A stretch of DNA of 64,000 nucleotides from Chitinophagaceae bacterium. GTDB taxonomy: Bacteria; Bacteroidota; Bacteroidia; Chitinophagales; Chitinophagaceae. The position numbers and the translations under genes are program-made. The first letter of the stretch is position 1, and the number at the start of each line of letters is the position of its first letter. The notes below the pieces were generated by a model. It ran no database searches, had not been told where the DNA came from, and worked only from the letters and a program-made list of their open reading frames with translations. Of this stretch, positions 42,839-51,628 are shown in pieces. The stretch covers positions 549,541 to 613,540 of the forward strand of contig SAIW01000006.1 in assembly GCA_004028795.1 (NCBI GenBank), in the 5' to 3' direction.

Positions 42839-44659
42839 CTATTTCACCTCCTGCATATCTACTAATCTTTTGTAGATGCCGTTTTGATTGAGCAGTTCAT
42901 CATGTGTACCGCGTTCTGCAATTTCTCCTTTTTGCAAAACAATAATTTCATCTGCATGCCGAATAGTTGACAACCTATGTGCAATTACAATACTGGTGCG
43001 GTTTTGCATCATATTATTAATAGCATCCTGCACTAATTTTTCGCTTTCTGTATCTAATGATGAAGTGGCTTCATCTAAAATTAATATCGGCGGGTTTTTT
43101 AAAACAGCTCTGGCAATAGTTAAACGTTGTCTTTCACCGCCACTTAACTTACTTCCTCTATCCCCAATATTTGTTTGGTAACTTTCTTCTTTGTGTATAA
43201 TGTAATTGTGTGCATTCGCAATTTTTGCCGCTTCTTCAATTTGTGCTTGTGTTGCATTGGCACTGCCTAATGCAATGTTGGCTGCAATGGTATCATTAAA
43301 TAAAATAGGTTCTTGTGTTACAATACCCATCAGGTTTCTAAGACTGTGCAATGAATAATCTTTAATGTTGATGCCATCAATTAATAACTCACCCGAACTA
43401 ACATCGTGAAAGCGGGGAACCAAATCTGCTAATGTACTTTTTCCTGCACCGCTGCTGCCAACCAATGCAATGGTTTTTCCTTTTTCTATTGTTAGATTGA
43501 TATTTTTCAAAATCGCTATATCATCATAACTGAAAGAAACATTTTTAAATTCAATAGATTGGTTGAACGATTGAATTTGTTTGCCATTACTGTTTTCATC
43601 AACGGTAACAGGTGCCTGTAAAATTTCTTCAATGCGTTGAATGGCAGCACTACCCTTCTGCATATTATAAAATGAAGTAGATAATGATTTAGCGGGGTTG
43701 ATTACCTGCGTAAATAAAACGATATACAATATAAAACCTTCTGCATCTAAACCGCCTGCATTACCACCCAAAACCAATTGACCACCAAACCATAAAACAC
43801 CTGCCAACACAGTAACACCAAGAAATTCACTTAACGGAGAAGCAAGGTCTCTTCTAATCTGTATTTTGTTTCTTATTAAAAAAATCTCCTGATTAGTTGT
43901 TTCAAATTTTTGCTTTAAAATTCTTTCAGCATTAAAAGCTTTTATTACTCTTAAACCGCTTAATGTTTCATCTAAAACACTTAATGCTTCGCCTAATTTG
44001 ATGGCTGAAATATTAGAGTTTTTTTTCAAGCTTCTGCTTATTCTTCCTATAATAAACCCTGTTAAAGGAAGAAACACGAACAACATTAAAGACAGTTTCG
44101 GGCTTATTGAAATAAGAATAATTAAAATGATGATTAAGTTAAGCGGGTCTTTAATTAACCCTTCTACTGTACCAACAACAGATGTTTCAACTTCAGTTAA
44201 ATCGTTTGTTACACGACTCATTACATCTCCTTTTTTCTGCTCGGTAAAATAACCTATCGGCAATTGAAGCAACTTATTATAAATGTCTGAACGAAGTTTG
44301 GTAACAACCGACATTTTCATTGGCGACAACACATAAAACGACAGATAATAAAAAACGTTTTTAAAAAAAGTAGATGCGATAATTAAAATACAAATTAAGC
44401 CCAAAGCCAATAGGGGGCCATCTTTTCCATGTTCCTGTATAAACAAACTTAACTGATAGTTTACCTCATCAGTACTGAAAAAATTTTGCGGTGCTTTAAC
44501 AGCAATTTTATCAGGGCTAAAAATCATTTTCACAAAAAAAGGAACAGCTCCGAATGAAACTAAAGAGAAAACAATTGATAAAACAGAAAACAATAAATAA
44601 AGGCCGATATTGGTTTTAAATGGTTGTAAGTATCGAAATATTCTTGCGTATTTTTTCAT
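42839..44659 (-). CDS. MsbA-like ABC exporter (fused permease and ATPase)
   Basis: A 606-residue half-transporter with six N-terminal membrane helices (about 15-320) and an ATPase domain: Walker A GSSGAGKSTL (about 393-402), Q-loop, signature LSGGERQRL (about 501-509), Walker B ILILDEATS and the H-loop IAHRLST. It forms a dimer that exports lipids or drugs; MsbA-like lipid A flipping is a guess based on overall form. The gene is leftward and divergent from rbfA. A second, different exporter of this kind is at 61454-63268. Confidence 0.92.
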   Translation of the reverse strand: MKKYARIFRYLQPFKTNIGLYLLFSVLSIVFSLVSFGAVPFFVKMIFSPDKIAVKAPQNFFSTDEVNYQLSLFIQEHGKDGPLLALGLICILIIASTFFKNVFYYLSFYVLSPMKMSVVTKLRSDIYNKLLQLPIGYFTEQKKGDVMSRVTNDLTEVETSVVGTVEGLIKDPLNLIIILIILISISPKLSLMLFVFLPLTGFIIGRISRSLKKNSNISAIKLGEALSVLDETLSGLRVIKAFNAERILKQKFETTNQEIFLIRNKIQIRRDLASPLSEFLGVTVLAGVLWFGGQLVLGGNAGGLDAEGFILYIVLFTQVINPAKSLSTSFYNMQKGSAAIQRIEEILQAPVTVDENSNGKQIQSFNQSIEFKNVSFSYDDIAILKNINLTIEKGKTIALVGSSGAGKSTLADLVPRFHDVSSGELLIDGINIKDYSLHSLRNLMGIVTQEPILFNDTIAANIALGSANATQAQIEEAAKIANAHNYIIHKEESYQTNIGDRGSKLSGGERQRLTIARAVLKNPPILILDEATSSLDTESEKLVQDAINNMMQNRTSIVIAHRLSTIRHADEIIVLQKGEIAERGTHDELLNQNGIYKRLVDMQEVK

Positions 44660-44746
44660 TACATTTATTTAGTGGCAGCAAGGCTTAACAAATAACGTGC
44701 TGCTACTGTTATTACTGCTAATTTTACAGCCGTAAAGATAAATTAT

Positions 44747-45115
44747 ATGGTGGAAGGAAAACGTCAAAAACAAGTGGCTGCGGTTTTGCAGGAAGAATTG
44801 AATGTTATTTTCAGAAAGTTAAGCTTAAATATGATTGAAGGCGGTATGGTTTCTATATCATCAGTTAAAGTAACGCCCGATTTGCTGGAAGCGAGAATTT
44901 ATGTAAGCTTATTTAAGATTGAACAGCCTGAAGTTGCTTTAAAATTAATTGATAACAAAACATGGGAAATAAAGAAACTGCTGGCAGATAAAGTAAAACA
45001 TCAGCTTCGCAGAATACCTGTGCTTCATTATTTTGTTGATGATACTTTAGATCATGTATTTAAAATGGAAGAATTGTTTAAACAAATTAAGCCTACAACC
45101 CCTGAAGGAGAGTAA
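44747..45115 (+). CDS. rbfA: Ribosome-binding factor A
   Basis: RbfA helps maturation of the 16S rRNA 5' end in the small subunit. The 122-residue protein has the KH-like fold pattern: GKRQKQVAAVLQEELNVIFRK (start), MVSISSVKVTPDLLEARIYVSLF (about 39-61) and HQLRRIPVLHYFVDDTLDHVFKMEELF near the end. The start ATG at 44747 follows an 87-base gap from the divergent ABC exporter. A hairpin and heptamer repeats follow, then the LolC-like gene. Confidence 0.94.
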   Translation: MVEGKRQKQVAAVLQEELNVIFRKLSLNMIEGGMVSISSVKVTPDLLEARIYVSLFKIEQPEVALKLIDNKTWEIKKLLADKVKHQLRRIPVLHYFVDDTLDHVFKMEELFKQIKPTTPEGE

Positions 45116-45126
45116 AACAAAAATTA

Positions 45127-45178
45127 CAAGTTTATGAAGCAATAAACTTGAAACTTGAAACTTGAAACTTTGAACTTA
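45127..45178 (+). repeat. Hairpin and heptamer repeats at the start of the LolC-like gene
   Basis: CAAGTTTAT-GAAGCA-ATAAACTTG (45127-45150) is a hairpin whose right arm runs into tandem 7-base units AAACTTG, AAACTTG, AAACTTG, AAACTTT, GAACTTA (45144-45178). The TTG codons in the units are the only available start codons for the following gene. It is one of seven such heptamer tracts in the window. Confidence 0.8.
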
Positions 45179-46381
45179 CTTTTTGCATGGCGTTATTTTA
45201 AATCTAAAAAAACAACTAATGCCATTAATATTATTGCAAGAATAAGTGTTATAGCCATTGCTGTTGGCACTGCTGCTTTAATTATTGTATTAAGTGTGTT
45301 TAATGGTTTTGAAGATTTAGTAAAAGGTTTATATGCTGATTTTTATGCTGATATTAAAATCAGTCCGGTAAAAGGAAAAACCATCACACTAACTCCCCAA
45401 CAGATTAATCAACTGAAAGCTGTTAATTATGTTGACCAGTTAAGTTTGGTTGCAGAAGAAAAAGCGTTGTTAGTTAACGGAGAAAATCAGGCAATCGTTT
45501 ATGTAAAAGGAGTTGATAATAATTACATACATACAAGCAATATTGCTGCACATATAGCAAGGGGAAGCTTTGCTTTAGGCAATATACAAAACCCCAAATT
45601 AGTAGTGGGTGCAGGTGTTGAAAATGCTGCCGGTATTGATGCTGAAAGAAGTTTAACACCTGTAAGTATTTATTTGCCTGATAGAAAAGCAAAAAATATT
45701 GCAAGCATTGAAAACCTTAGTGCATATATTTTACAGCCAGCAGGTACTTTTTTAGTACAACAGGATTTTGATAATAAATATGTATTTACCAATCTGGCTT
45801 TTGTAAAGTTTATGCTTGATTTAAATATTGATGAATACACATCGGTAGATATAAAAACAACTGCAAAGAGTGATGATGTAAAAAAGAATATTCAAATATT
45901 ATTGGGAAGCAATTACGCTGTACAAACAAGGTATGAACAAAACCAAAGTTTATACATGGTAATGAATATTGAGAAATGGGTTATTTATGCCATACTTTCT
46001 TTAATATTAGTTGTGGCAGCGTTTAATATTATCGGTGCATTAACCATGTTGGTAATTGAAAAACAAAAAGATATTGCAGTGTTGAAAGCAATGGGTGCAG
46101 GAGATAAAAAAATTCAATCTATATTTTTATCAGAAGGAATTTTATTGGCAACTGTTGGCGGCATCAGCGGAATTATATTAGCCTCAATTATCTGCTATTT
46201 ACAGATGCAGTTTCATTTTATAAAACTTACAGGCGGCAGTTTTATTATTGATTATTATCCTGTAAAGTTGAGTATTTCAGATTTTGTATTGGTTGTTGTT
46301 ACCGTTTTAATTATAGCCATAGTAGCTGCCTGGATTCCTGCCCGAAAAGCGGCTGCACAGGAGTTTTCATTAAAATCATAA
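45170..46381 (+). CDS. LolC/LolE-type ABC transporter permease (FtsX family)
   Basis: The protein of about 403 residues has an N-terminal membrane helix after FAWRYFKSKKTTNAINIIARIS, a large periplasmic domain (about 45-265) and three C-terminal helices with the FtsX-type signature MLVIEKQKDIAVLKAMGA. Such permeases move lipoproteins from the inner to the outer membrane with LolD. No ATG exists near the start; TTG at 45170 gives MNLLFAWRYF, the usual beginning in relatives, and TTG at 45155 gives five more residues. Both are within a heptamer repeat tract. It is the gene after rbfA and may be cotranscribed. Confidence 0.87.
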   Translation: MNLLFAWRYFKSKKTTNAINIIARISVIAIAVGTAALIIVLSVFNGFEDLVKGLYADFYADIKISPVKGKTITLTPQQINQLKAVNYVDQLSLVAEEKALLVNGENQAIVYVKGVDNNYIHTSNIAAHIARGSFALGNIQNPKLVVGAGVENAAGIDAERSLTPVSIYLPDRKAKNIASIENLSAYILQPAGTFLVQQDFDNKYVFTNLAFVKFMLDLNIDEYTSVDIKTTAKSDDVKKNIQILLGSNYAVQTRYEQNQSLYMVMNIEKWVIYAILSLILVVAAFNIIGALTMLVIEKQKDIAVLKAMGAGDKKIQSIFLSEGILLATVGGISGIILASIICYLQMQFHFIKLTGGSFIIDYYPVKLSISDFVLVVVTVLIIAIVAAWIPARKAAAQEFSLKS

Positions 46382-46451
46382 TTTCCTGCTTTCGCAGAAT
46401 GCACAGATATCGCAGAAAATAATACCCTGTTTTCTGTCAACTTCCTATAAA

Positions 46452-46476
46452 TAAAAAAGAGAAGCAATGCTTCTCT
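46452..46476 (-). terminator. Terminator after the H1/DksA-like gene
   Basis: On the minus strand AGAGAAGC-ATT-GCTTCTCT is followed by TTTTTATTT. It lies 27 bases past the stop codon of the leftward H1/DksA-like gene. Confidence 0.85.
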
Positions 46477-46502
46477 CGTCAATATAATTAATGCAAGAAA
46501 AT

Positions 46503-47456
46503 TTATTCTCCGCTGTTTGGTTTAACCAAACCCAACTTAGCTTCTAAACTTAACGTCGCATGAGGCACTGCACGTAAACGGGCTTTATCAATTAATTTGC
46601 CTGTTACTCTGCAAATACCATAAGTTTTGCTTTCAATTCGCATGATTGCTTTTTCCAAATGGTCAATATAAGTAATCTGGCGACTTGCCATTTGGCTCAA
46701 TTGTTCGCGTTCCATACTCATACTTCCATCTTCCATCGTCATATATCTGCCTTCACTTTCGTCTCCGCCCATTTCATCTTTACGGGTAATTAATCCCTGT
46801 AAATAAGCCAACTCTCTTTTTGCTGAATCAAGTTTCTTATTAATTAAATCGCGAAATTCATTTAAGTCTGCATCGCTGTATCTAACTAAAGGCTCTCCGT
46901 TCGATTTTTTTTCTGCTTCTCTCTTTTCCATTGGTACATATCCCGGTGTGTAGGGAACACTTGTTTTTACTGATGTTTTAGGAATTTTTACTTCTTTAAC
47001 AGGTTCTTCTTTTTTCTTTACTGGCAACTGTTTCATGGGTATTACAGTAGTTGCTTTTTCTATTCCGCTTACTTTAGAACCTTTTGCTACTGGTTTTATA
47101 GGTTTTGCTGCAGGTCTGGCTGGCTTAATAACTTTAGCCGGCTTTTCTTCTTTAGCAGGTTTTACAGGTTTTGGAGCTGTAACAGCTTTAGGTGCAGGTT
47201 TAGCAACCTTGGCAGGCTCTGTTTTTTTAGCAACAGGTTTTGAAACTGCTGCCGGAACAGGTTTTACTGTTTTTTTAGGCTCGGGCTTTTTAGCTACCGG
47301 TTTAGCTGCCTTTTTAGGTGCAGGTTTAACCGCTTTTTTAGGAGCCGGTTTTTTAGCTACAGGCTTAGCTGCCTTTTTAGGTGCAGGTTTGGCTACAGGT
47401 TTTTTAGCTGCGGGTTTGGCTGCTGCTTTTTTAGGAGCTGGTTTTTTTGTTGCCAT
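46503..47456 (-). CDS. Histone H1-like lysine/alanine/proline-rich domain fused to DksA/TraR-like domain
   Basis: The 317-residue protein has two parts. Residues 1 to about 150 are repeats of K, A and P (AKPAPKKAAKPVAKKP and variants), like the tails of histone H1 or AlgP, likely disordered and DNA-binding. Residues about 190-317 resemble the DksA/TraR coiled coil plus end domain (DLNEFRDLINKKLDSAKREL, then YGICRVTGKLIDKARLRAVPHAT). Only one of four zinc-finger cysteines is kept. The ATG at 47456 is chosen; a TTG six bases upstream is less likely. It begins six bases after ileS ends, so it is probably cotranscribed with ileS and with translation linked. Confidence 0.85.
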   Translation of the reverse strand: MATKKPAPKKAAAKPAAKKPVAKPAPKKAAKPVAKKPAPKKAVKPAPKKAAKPVAKKPEPKKTVKPVPAAVSKPVAKKTEPAKVAKPAPKAVTAPKPVKPAKEEKPAKVIKPARPAAKPIKPVAKGSKVSGIEKATTVIPMKQLPVKKKEEPVKEVKIPKTSVKTSVPYTPGYVPMEKREAEKKSNGEPLVRYSDADLNEFRDLINKKLDSAKRELAYLQGLITRKDEMGGDESEGRYMTMEDGSMSMEREQLSQMASRQITYIDHLEKAIMRIESKTYGICRVTGKLIDKARLRAVPHATLSLEAKLGLVKPNSGE

Positions 47457-47462
47457 ACTCAA

Positions 47463-50400
47463 TTATCCTTTTTTTGTTACTGCTATTTTCAGCAGAGCAT
47501 CATTAACCTCAATTTCAATACCATTTGTTACAACAGGCAAGAAATCTATGTTATCTGCCAAAATTTCGCCGCAAATATAGTTTTTAAAATCATTTACAGC
47601 GTTTTGAATGTCTGTTGGCAAGCCATCCTGCTGTATTTGCACGAATATACGGTCTGTCAATTCAAAACCACTTTCTTTTCTTATATTTTGTACACGATTA
47701 ATTAACTCTCTTGCATTACCCTCTTTCTGAAGGGCATCGGTAATAGTAATATCTAATGCAACGGTTAAACTGCCTTTTGATGCTACGCTCCAGCCGGGTA
47801 TATCTTCGGCAGCGATTTCAACATCATTTAATAAAATTTCGAATTTCGAATTTCGAATTTCGATTTCTATACTTCCGTTTTGTTCAAGCTCTGCAATTTG
47901 ATGTTGATTGAAGTTGGCAATTTGATTAGCTGCTTCTTTCATATTAGCCCCCAGCTTGCTACCTAAAACTTTGAAATTGGCTTTTACTTTTTTCTTGATA
48001 ATGCCTTCTGTTTCGGTGATGTAGGCTACCTCTTTTACATTTACTTCTGCCTTAATTAAATCTTCTACTTTTTCTAACTGCAATTTCATTTGCGGGTTCA
48101 GAACAGGTATCAATATTTTCTGTAAAGGCTGACGAACTTTTATGTTTGTTTTTTTACGAAGTGATAATACTAATGAAGAAGCATCCTGTGCCAATTGCAT
48201 TCTTTCTTCCAAATCGCTGTCTATAGCTGCTTCATTAGCTTTCGGATAAGCCACATGATGTACAGATGCTGCCTTGAATTTACCTGTTACTGCTTCTAAG
48301 TTTTTAAATACGGCATCACTGAAGAATGGAGAAATAGGTGCTATTAATCTTACAACAGTTTCTAAGCATTCATACAATGTTTGGTAAGCAGCAATTTTAT
48401 CTGCTTCATATTCCCCTTTCCAGAATCTTCTTCTGCACAAACGAACGTACCAGTTGCTTAAATGTTCATCTACAAATTCTTCAATCAATCTTCCTGCAAT
48501 GGTTGGCTCGTAATCATCCATTGCTTCATTACATTTTTTAATTAAAGTGTTGAGAGAAGATAAAATCCACCTGTCAATTTCAGGCCGTTCATTTAATGGA
48601 ATATAATCCTGCTCAAATGCAAAGTCATCAACGTTTGCATACAATGCAAAGAATTGATAGGTATTGTATAATGTTCCGAAGAATTTACGTTGTACTTCCT
48701 GAATGCCTGCGATATCAAATTTCAAATTATCCCAGGGTGATGCATTGGTGATGAGATACCAGCGTGTTGCATCTGCACCATATTTTTCAATCGTTTCAAA
48801 CGGATTCACCACATTACCCAAACGCTTACTCATTTTATTTCCGTTCTTATCTAACACCAATCCATTGCTCACAACGGTTTTATAAGCACGTCCATCAACT
48901 TTATCTGTGGGAAGATTTGCTTTTTGCAATTCTTCAATTACACTTTCTTTTATTAATGAACCGATGGCATGCAACGTATAAAACCACCCACGTGTTTGGT
49001 CAACACCTTCAGCAATAAAATCTGCGGGATAGTTCTGTGCAAACAGTTCTTTATTCTCGAATGGAAAATGTTGTTGTGCATAAGGCATAGCACCGCTATC
49101 AAACCAAACATCTACTAAATCTGCCACACGTTTCATTGGCTTACCTTTCGGGCTTACCAATATAATATCATCAACAAATGGTTTGTGTAAATCAATATAT
49201 GATTTCGGATTTCGGATTTCGGATTTATTTAATTCACCTGCTTTTTCAATTTCCTGTAGTAATTCAGCAACACTTCCAATACAAATTTGCTCATCACCAT
49301 CTTCTGTTTTCCAAACCGGTAGCGGCGTTCCCCAATATCTTGAACGGCTCAAATTCCAATCTACCATATTTTCTAACCAATTACCAAAGCGACCTTCACC
49401 GGTTGATTTCGGTTTCCAGTTAATGGTTTTATTCAACTCCGCCATTCTGTCTTTCAATGCAGTTGTTTTAATAAACCATGCATCTAACGGATAATATAGA
49501 ATAGGTTTATCAGTTCTCCAGCAATGCGGATAGTTGTGGTCGTATTTTTCTTTCTTAAACAATTTGCCTTCTTCCTGTAGCTTCAACACAATTCTATCAT
49601 CAACACTTAAATATTTTTTTAATTCTTTTACTTTACCGTTGGCTTCTAAAATTTGTTTTTGTCTTTGAAACTCCACTTCTTTTTCTGCATCGGTTAAGTA
49701 AGCTTCTTTTACATATTCTTCACCGTATAAAAACACACCATCTTTAATGCCGGGTAAAAATTTACCGCGTTTATCAACCATGGTTAAAATACCAATGTCA
49801 TATTTCTTACCGACCTTATAGTCATCTGCACCAAAAGCCGGTGCAGTATGAACAATACCGGTACCATCTTCTGTGGTAACAAAATCTCCTAATAAAATTT
49901 TAAAAGCATTGGGATTATCTGTTGTATTAGATTCGAAAGGAAGTAGTTGTTCATATTCTATTCCTTCTAACTCTTTCCCTTTAAGTGTTGTAATAATTTT
50001 ATAAGGAATAATTTTGCTTTCGGCTGAATAAGTTTCAAAATCAGCATTCTCACCTTCAACTTTAAAATACTTATGCAGTAAAGCTTTTGCAAGAATAACG
50101 TTGATGGGTTGATGATTAACAGGGCTGAAAGTTTTCACCAAAACATAATCAATATTTCCTCCAACAGTCAATCCTAAGTTTGATGGTAACGTCCAAGGTG
50201 TTGTTGTCCATGCTAAGAAAAATACAGCCTCCCTAAATCCCTCCGAAGAAGGGACTTTAAAAACCGAATTATTTATGGCCTCAAATATTTTTTGAACGGT
50301 TGGGTGGTTTTCGTTAGCCCCTCCTTCGGAGGGGTTGGGGAGGCGGAACATCACAGTAGCACTCGTATCCTTCACATCTTTATAAGTGCCGGGCTGGTTT

Positions 50401-50987
50401 AATTCATGTGATGATAAACCTGTTCCTGCTGCAGGAGAATAAGGTTGAATACTTACACTTTCATACAACAAATCTTTATTGTACAGTTGTTTTAAAATCC
50501 ACCATAAACTTTCAATGTATTTGTTTTCAAAAGTGATGTAAGGGTTATTCAAATCAACCCAATAGCCCATTTTCTTAGTTATATCGTCCCACTCTTTTTT
50601 ATAACGCAATACCGCTTCACGGCATTTTTGGTTGTATGCTTCAACAGAAATTTTCTTGCCTATATCTTCTTTGGTAATACCTAATTCTTTTTCAACACCT
50701 AATTCAACAGGTAAACCATGCGTATCCCATCCACCTTTTCTCTTCACTTGAAAACCTTGCATGGTTTTATAGCGACAAACCAAATCTTTCAATGTTCTTG
50801 AAATAACATGGTGTATGCCCGGCATACCATTGGCACTGGGCGGACCTTCATAAAAAACAAAGGGTGTTGCACCTTCTCTCAGTTCAACACTTTTTTCAAA
50901 AGCGTTATGCTCATCCCATTGTTCAAGGATTTCTTTCTCTATTGCGGGCAAATTCAATCCGCTGAATTCAGCATACTTCTTACTCAT
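47463..50987 (-). CDS. ileS: Isoleucyl-tRNA synthetase, type 2-like, with repeat-derived insertions
   Basis: IleS charges tRNA-Ile and edits valine. The start at 50987 gives 1174 residues beginning MSKKYAEFSG. The class I site is GMPGIHHV, then GGWDTHGLPVE, and the late KMSKR replaces KMSKS; these agree with the eukaryote-like type 2 IleS often less sensitive to mupirocin (inference). Three insertions of repeat DNA are translated: a ~38-residue block from the palindromic element (residues about 215-253) in the editing-domain entry, SEIRNPKS at about 586-595 and IRNSKFEI at about 1042-1051. The ATG at 51062 would add 25 residues without similarity and is rejected. Confidence 0.95.
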   Translation of the reverse strand: MSKKYAEFSGLNLPAIEKEILEQWDEHNAFEKSVELREGATPFVFYEGPPSANGMPGIHHVISRTLKDLVCRYKTMQGFQVKRKGGWDTHGLPVELGVEKELGITKEDIGKKISVEAYNQKCREAVLRYKKEWDDITKKMGYWVDLNNPYITFENKYIESLWWILKQLYNKDLLYESVSIQPYSPAAGTGLSSHELNQPGTYKDVKDTSATVMFRLPNPSEGGANENHPTVQKIFEAINNSVFKVPSSEGFREAVFFLAWTTTPWTLPSNLGLTVGGNIDYVLVKTFSPVNHQPINVILAKALLHKYFKVEGENADFETYSAESKIIPYKIITTLKGKELEGIEYEQLLPFESNTTDNPNAFKILLGDFVTTEDGTGIVHTAPAFGADDYKVGKKYDIGILTMVDKRGKFLPGIKDGVFLYGEEYVKEAYLTDAEKEVEFQRQKQILEANGKVKELKKYLSVDDRIVLKLQEEGKLFKKEKYDHNYPHCWRTDKPILYYPLDAWFIKTTALKDRMAELNKTINWKPKSTGEGRFGNWLENMVDWNLSRSRYWGTPLPVWKTEDGDEQICIGSVAELLQEIEKAGELNKSEIRNPKSYIDLHKPFVDDIILVSPKGKPMKRVADLVDVWFDSGAMPYAQQHFPFENKELFAQNYPADFIAEGVDQTRGWFYTLHAIGSLIKESVIEELQKANLPTDKVDGRAYKTVVSNGLVLDKNGNKMSKRLGNVVNPFETIEKYGADATRWYLITNASPWDNLKFDIAGIQEVQRKFFGTLYNTYQFFALYANVDDFAFEQDYIPLNERPEIDRWILSSLNTLIKKCNEAMDDYEPTIAGRLIEEFVDEHLSNWYVRLCRRRFWKGEYEADKIAAYQTLYECLETVVRLIAPISPFFSDAVFKNLEAVTGKFKAASVHHVAYPKANEAAIDSDLEERMQLAQDASSLVLSLRKKTNIKVRQPLQKILIPVLNPQMKLQLEKVEDLIKAEVNVKEVAYITETEGIIKKKVKANFKVLGSKLGANMKEAANQIANFNQHQIAELEQNGSIEIEIRNSKFEILLNDVEIAAEDIPGWSVASKGSLTVALDITITDALQKEGNARELINRVQNIRKESGFELTDRIFVQIQQDGLPTDIQNAVNDFKNYICGEILADNIDFLPVVTNGIEIEVNDALLKIAVTKKG
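47834..47861 (+). repeat. Heptamer tandem repeat in ileS (C-terminal part)
   Basis: Units AAATTTC, GAATTTC, GAATTTC, GAATTTC follow one another. On the coding (minus) strand they read through in frame as part of IEIRNSKFEILLND, near residue 1045 of IleS, a surface region beyond the anticodon-binding domain. Confidence 0.85.
49201..49228 (+). repeat. Heptamer tandem repeat in ileS (central part)
   Basis: Three copies of GATTTCG and a fourth altered copy (GATTTAT) lie at 49201-49228. On the coding strand they encode NKSEIRNPKSYI, near residue 590 of IleS. Strings like SEIRNPK recur in proteins of Bacteroidota as I recall, which fits repeated insertion. Confidence 0.85.
50228..50343 (-). mobile_element. 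Palindromic ~116-base element inserted in frame in ileS
   Basis: The ends pair as inverted repeats: CCTCCC-TAAAT-CCCTCCGAAG (50228-50248) against the reverse complement of CTTCGGAGGGGTTGGGGAGG (50324-50343), 16 outer and inner bases matching around a short varied middle. The right part holds its own hairpin CCCCTCC-TTC-GGAGGGG. On the coding strand the element stays open and adds about 38 residues, starting LPNPSEGGANE and ending VPSSEGFREA, just before FLAWTTTPWTLPSN. Normal IleS proteins lack this block. It resembles non-autonomous palindromic repeats; no transposase is present. Confidence 0.75.
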
Positions 50988-51123
50988 AAAAACCTTATCC
51001 TGTCTAAGTTTTAAAGGCAGCGAAGGTAAGGATTTATGAAGCAGAAAAAAGGCGTTAAGCATTATTATGCTTATTTATTTGCCCAAGGGTTTATTAAGTT
51101 GTACATTCCCTGAAATTTAATTT

Positions 51124-51327
51124 ATGGCAACAGGTACAGTAAAATGGTTTAATGACACAAAAGGTTTTGGTTTCATTAAACCGGATGATGGTAGTGAAGA
51201 TTTATTCGCTCACCATACCGCAATAAATATGGGCGGTTTTAAAACATTGAAAGAAGGACAAAAAGTTCAATACGATGTTACGCAGGGCCCGAAAGGAAAA
51301 CAAGCTTCTAATATTAAGCCTGCTTAG
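51124..51327 (+). CDS. Cold-shock domain protein (CspA family)
   Basis: The 67-residue single OB-fold protein has RNP1 [11 protein letters not shown] (about 13-23) and RNP2 DLFAHHTAI (about 26-34; the usual VFVHxSAI is changed to LFAHHTAI). It binds single-stranded RNA or DNA and acts as an RNA chaperone. It is a single gene, divergent from ileS and converging with the winged-helix regulator; no standard cold-shock leader is visible because only about 60 bases separate it from the ileS open frame. Confidence 0.95.
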   Translation: MATGTVKWFNDTKGFGFIKPDDGSEDLFAHHTAINMGGFKTLKEGQKVQYDVTQGPKGKQASNIKPA

Positions 51328-51340
51328 TAGTAAACAAATA

Positions 51341-51628
51341 TTACTTTACCTGCAAATACTGCTGTAAAGCTTTTACATAAGCCTCAAAAGCATCTATGCC
51401 TTTAGGTGTTATTTTACAGGTGGTATTGGGATAGTTGTCTTTAAATTCTTTCACCACATCAATGTACCCTGCTTCTTTTAATTTTTGAATTTGTACAGAA
51501 AGATTACCCGCAGTTGCGTTGGTTTTCTCTTTTATAAAAATAAATTCCGCCTCTTTAACACCAATGAGCAGGCTCATTACTGCCAGGCGAAGTTGCGAGT
51601 GTAATATCGGATCTAATTCAGCAAACAT
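51341..51628 (-). CDS. Winged-helix transcriptional regulator
   Basis: The 95-residue protein is a compact winged helix: LHSQLRLAVMSLLIGVKEAEF (start), KTNATAGNLSVQIQKLKEAGYIDV as the recognition helix region (about 35-58), and a wing TTCKITPKGIDAFEAYV. It fits the ArsR/MarR-like single-domain group common in Bacteroidota. It is the last gene of a six-gene leftward cluster, its start overlapping the stop of the membrane protein gene before it by one base. Probably a local repressor; the target is not shown. Confidence 0.85.
   Translation of the reverse strand: MFAELDPILHSQLRLAVMSLLIGVKEAEFIFIKEKTNATAGNLSVQIQKLKEAGYIDVVKEFKDNYPNTTCKITPKGIDAFEAYVKALQQYLQVK

Noticed and set aside
47035..47580. 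181-residue open frame on the plus strand opposite the H1/DksA-like gene
   Set aside because: It is the complement of a K/A/P-rich repeat, which yields a long glycine/leucine/alanine frame by composition. The minus-strand gene has a recognisable C-terminal domain and a terminator.
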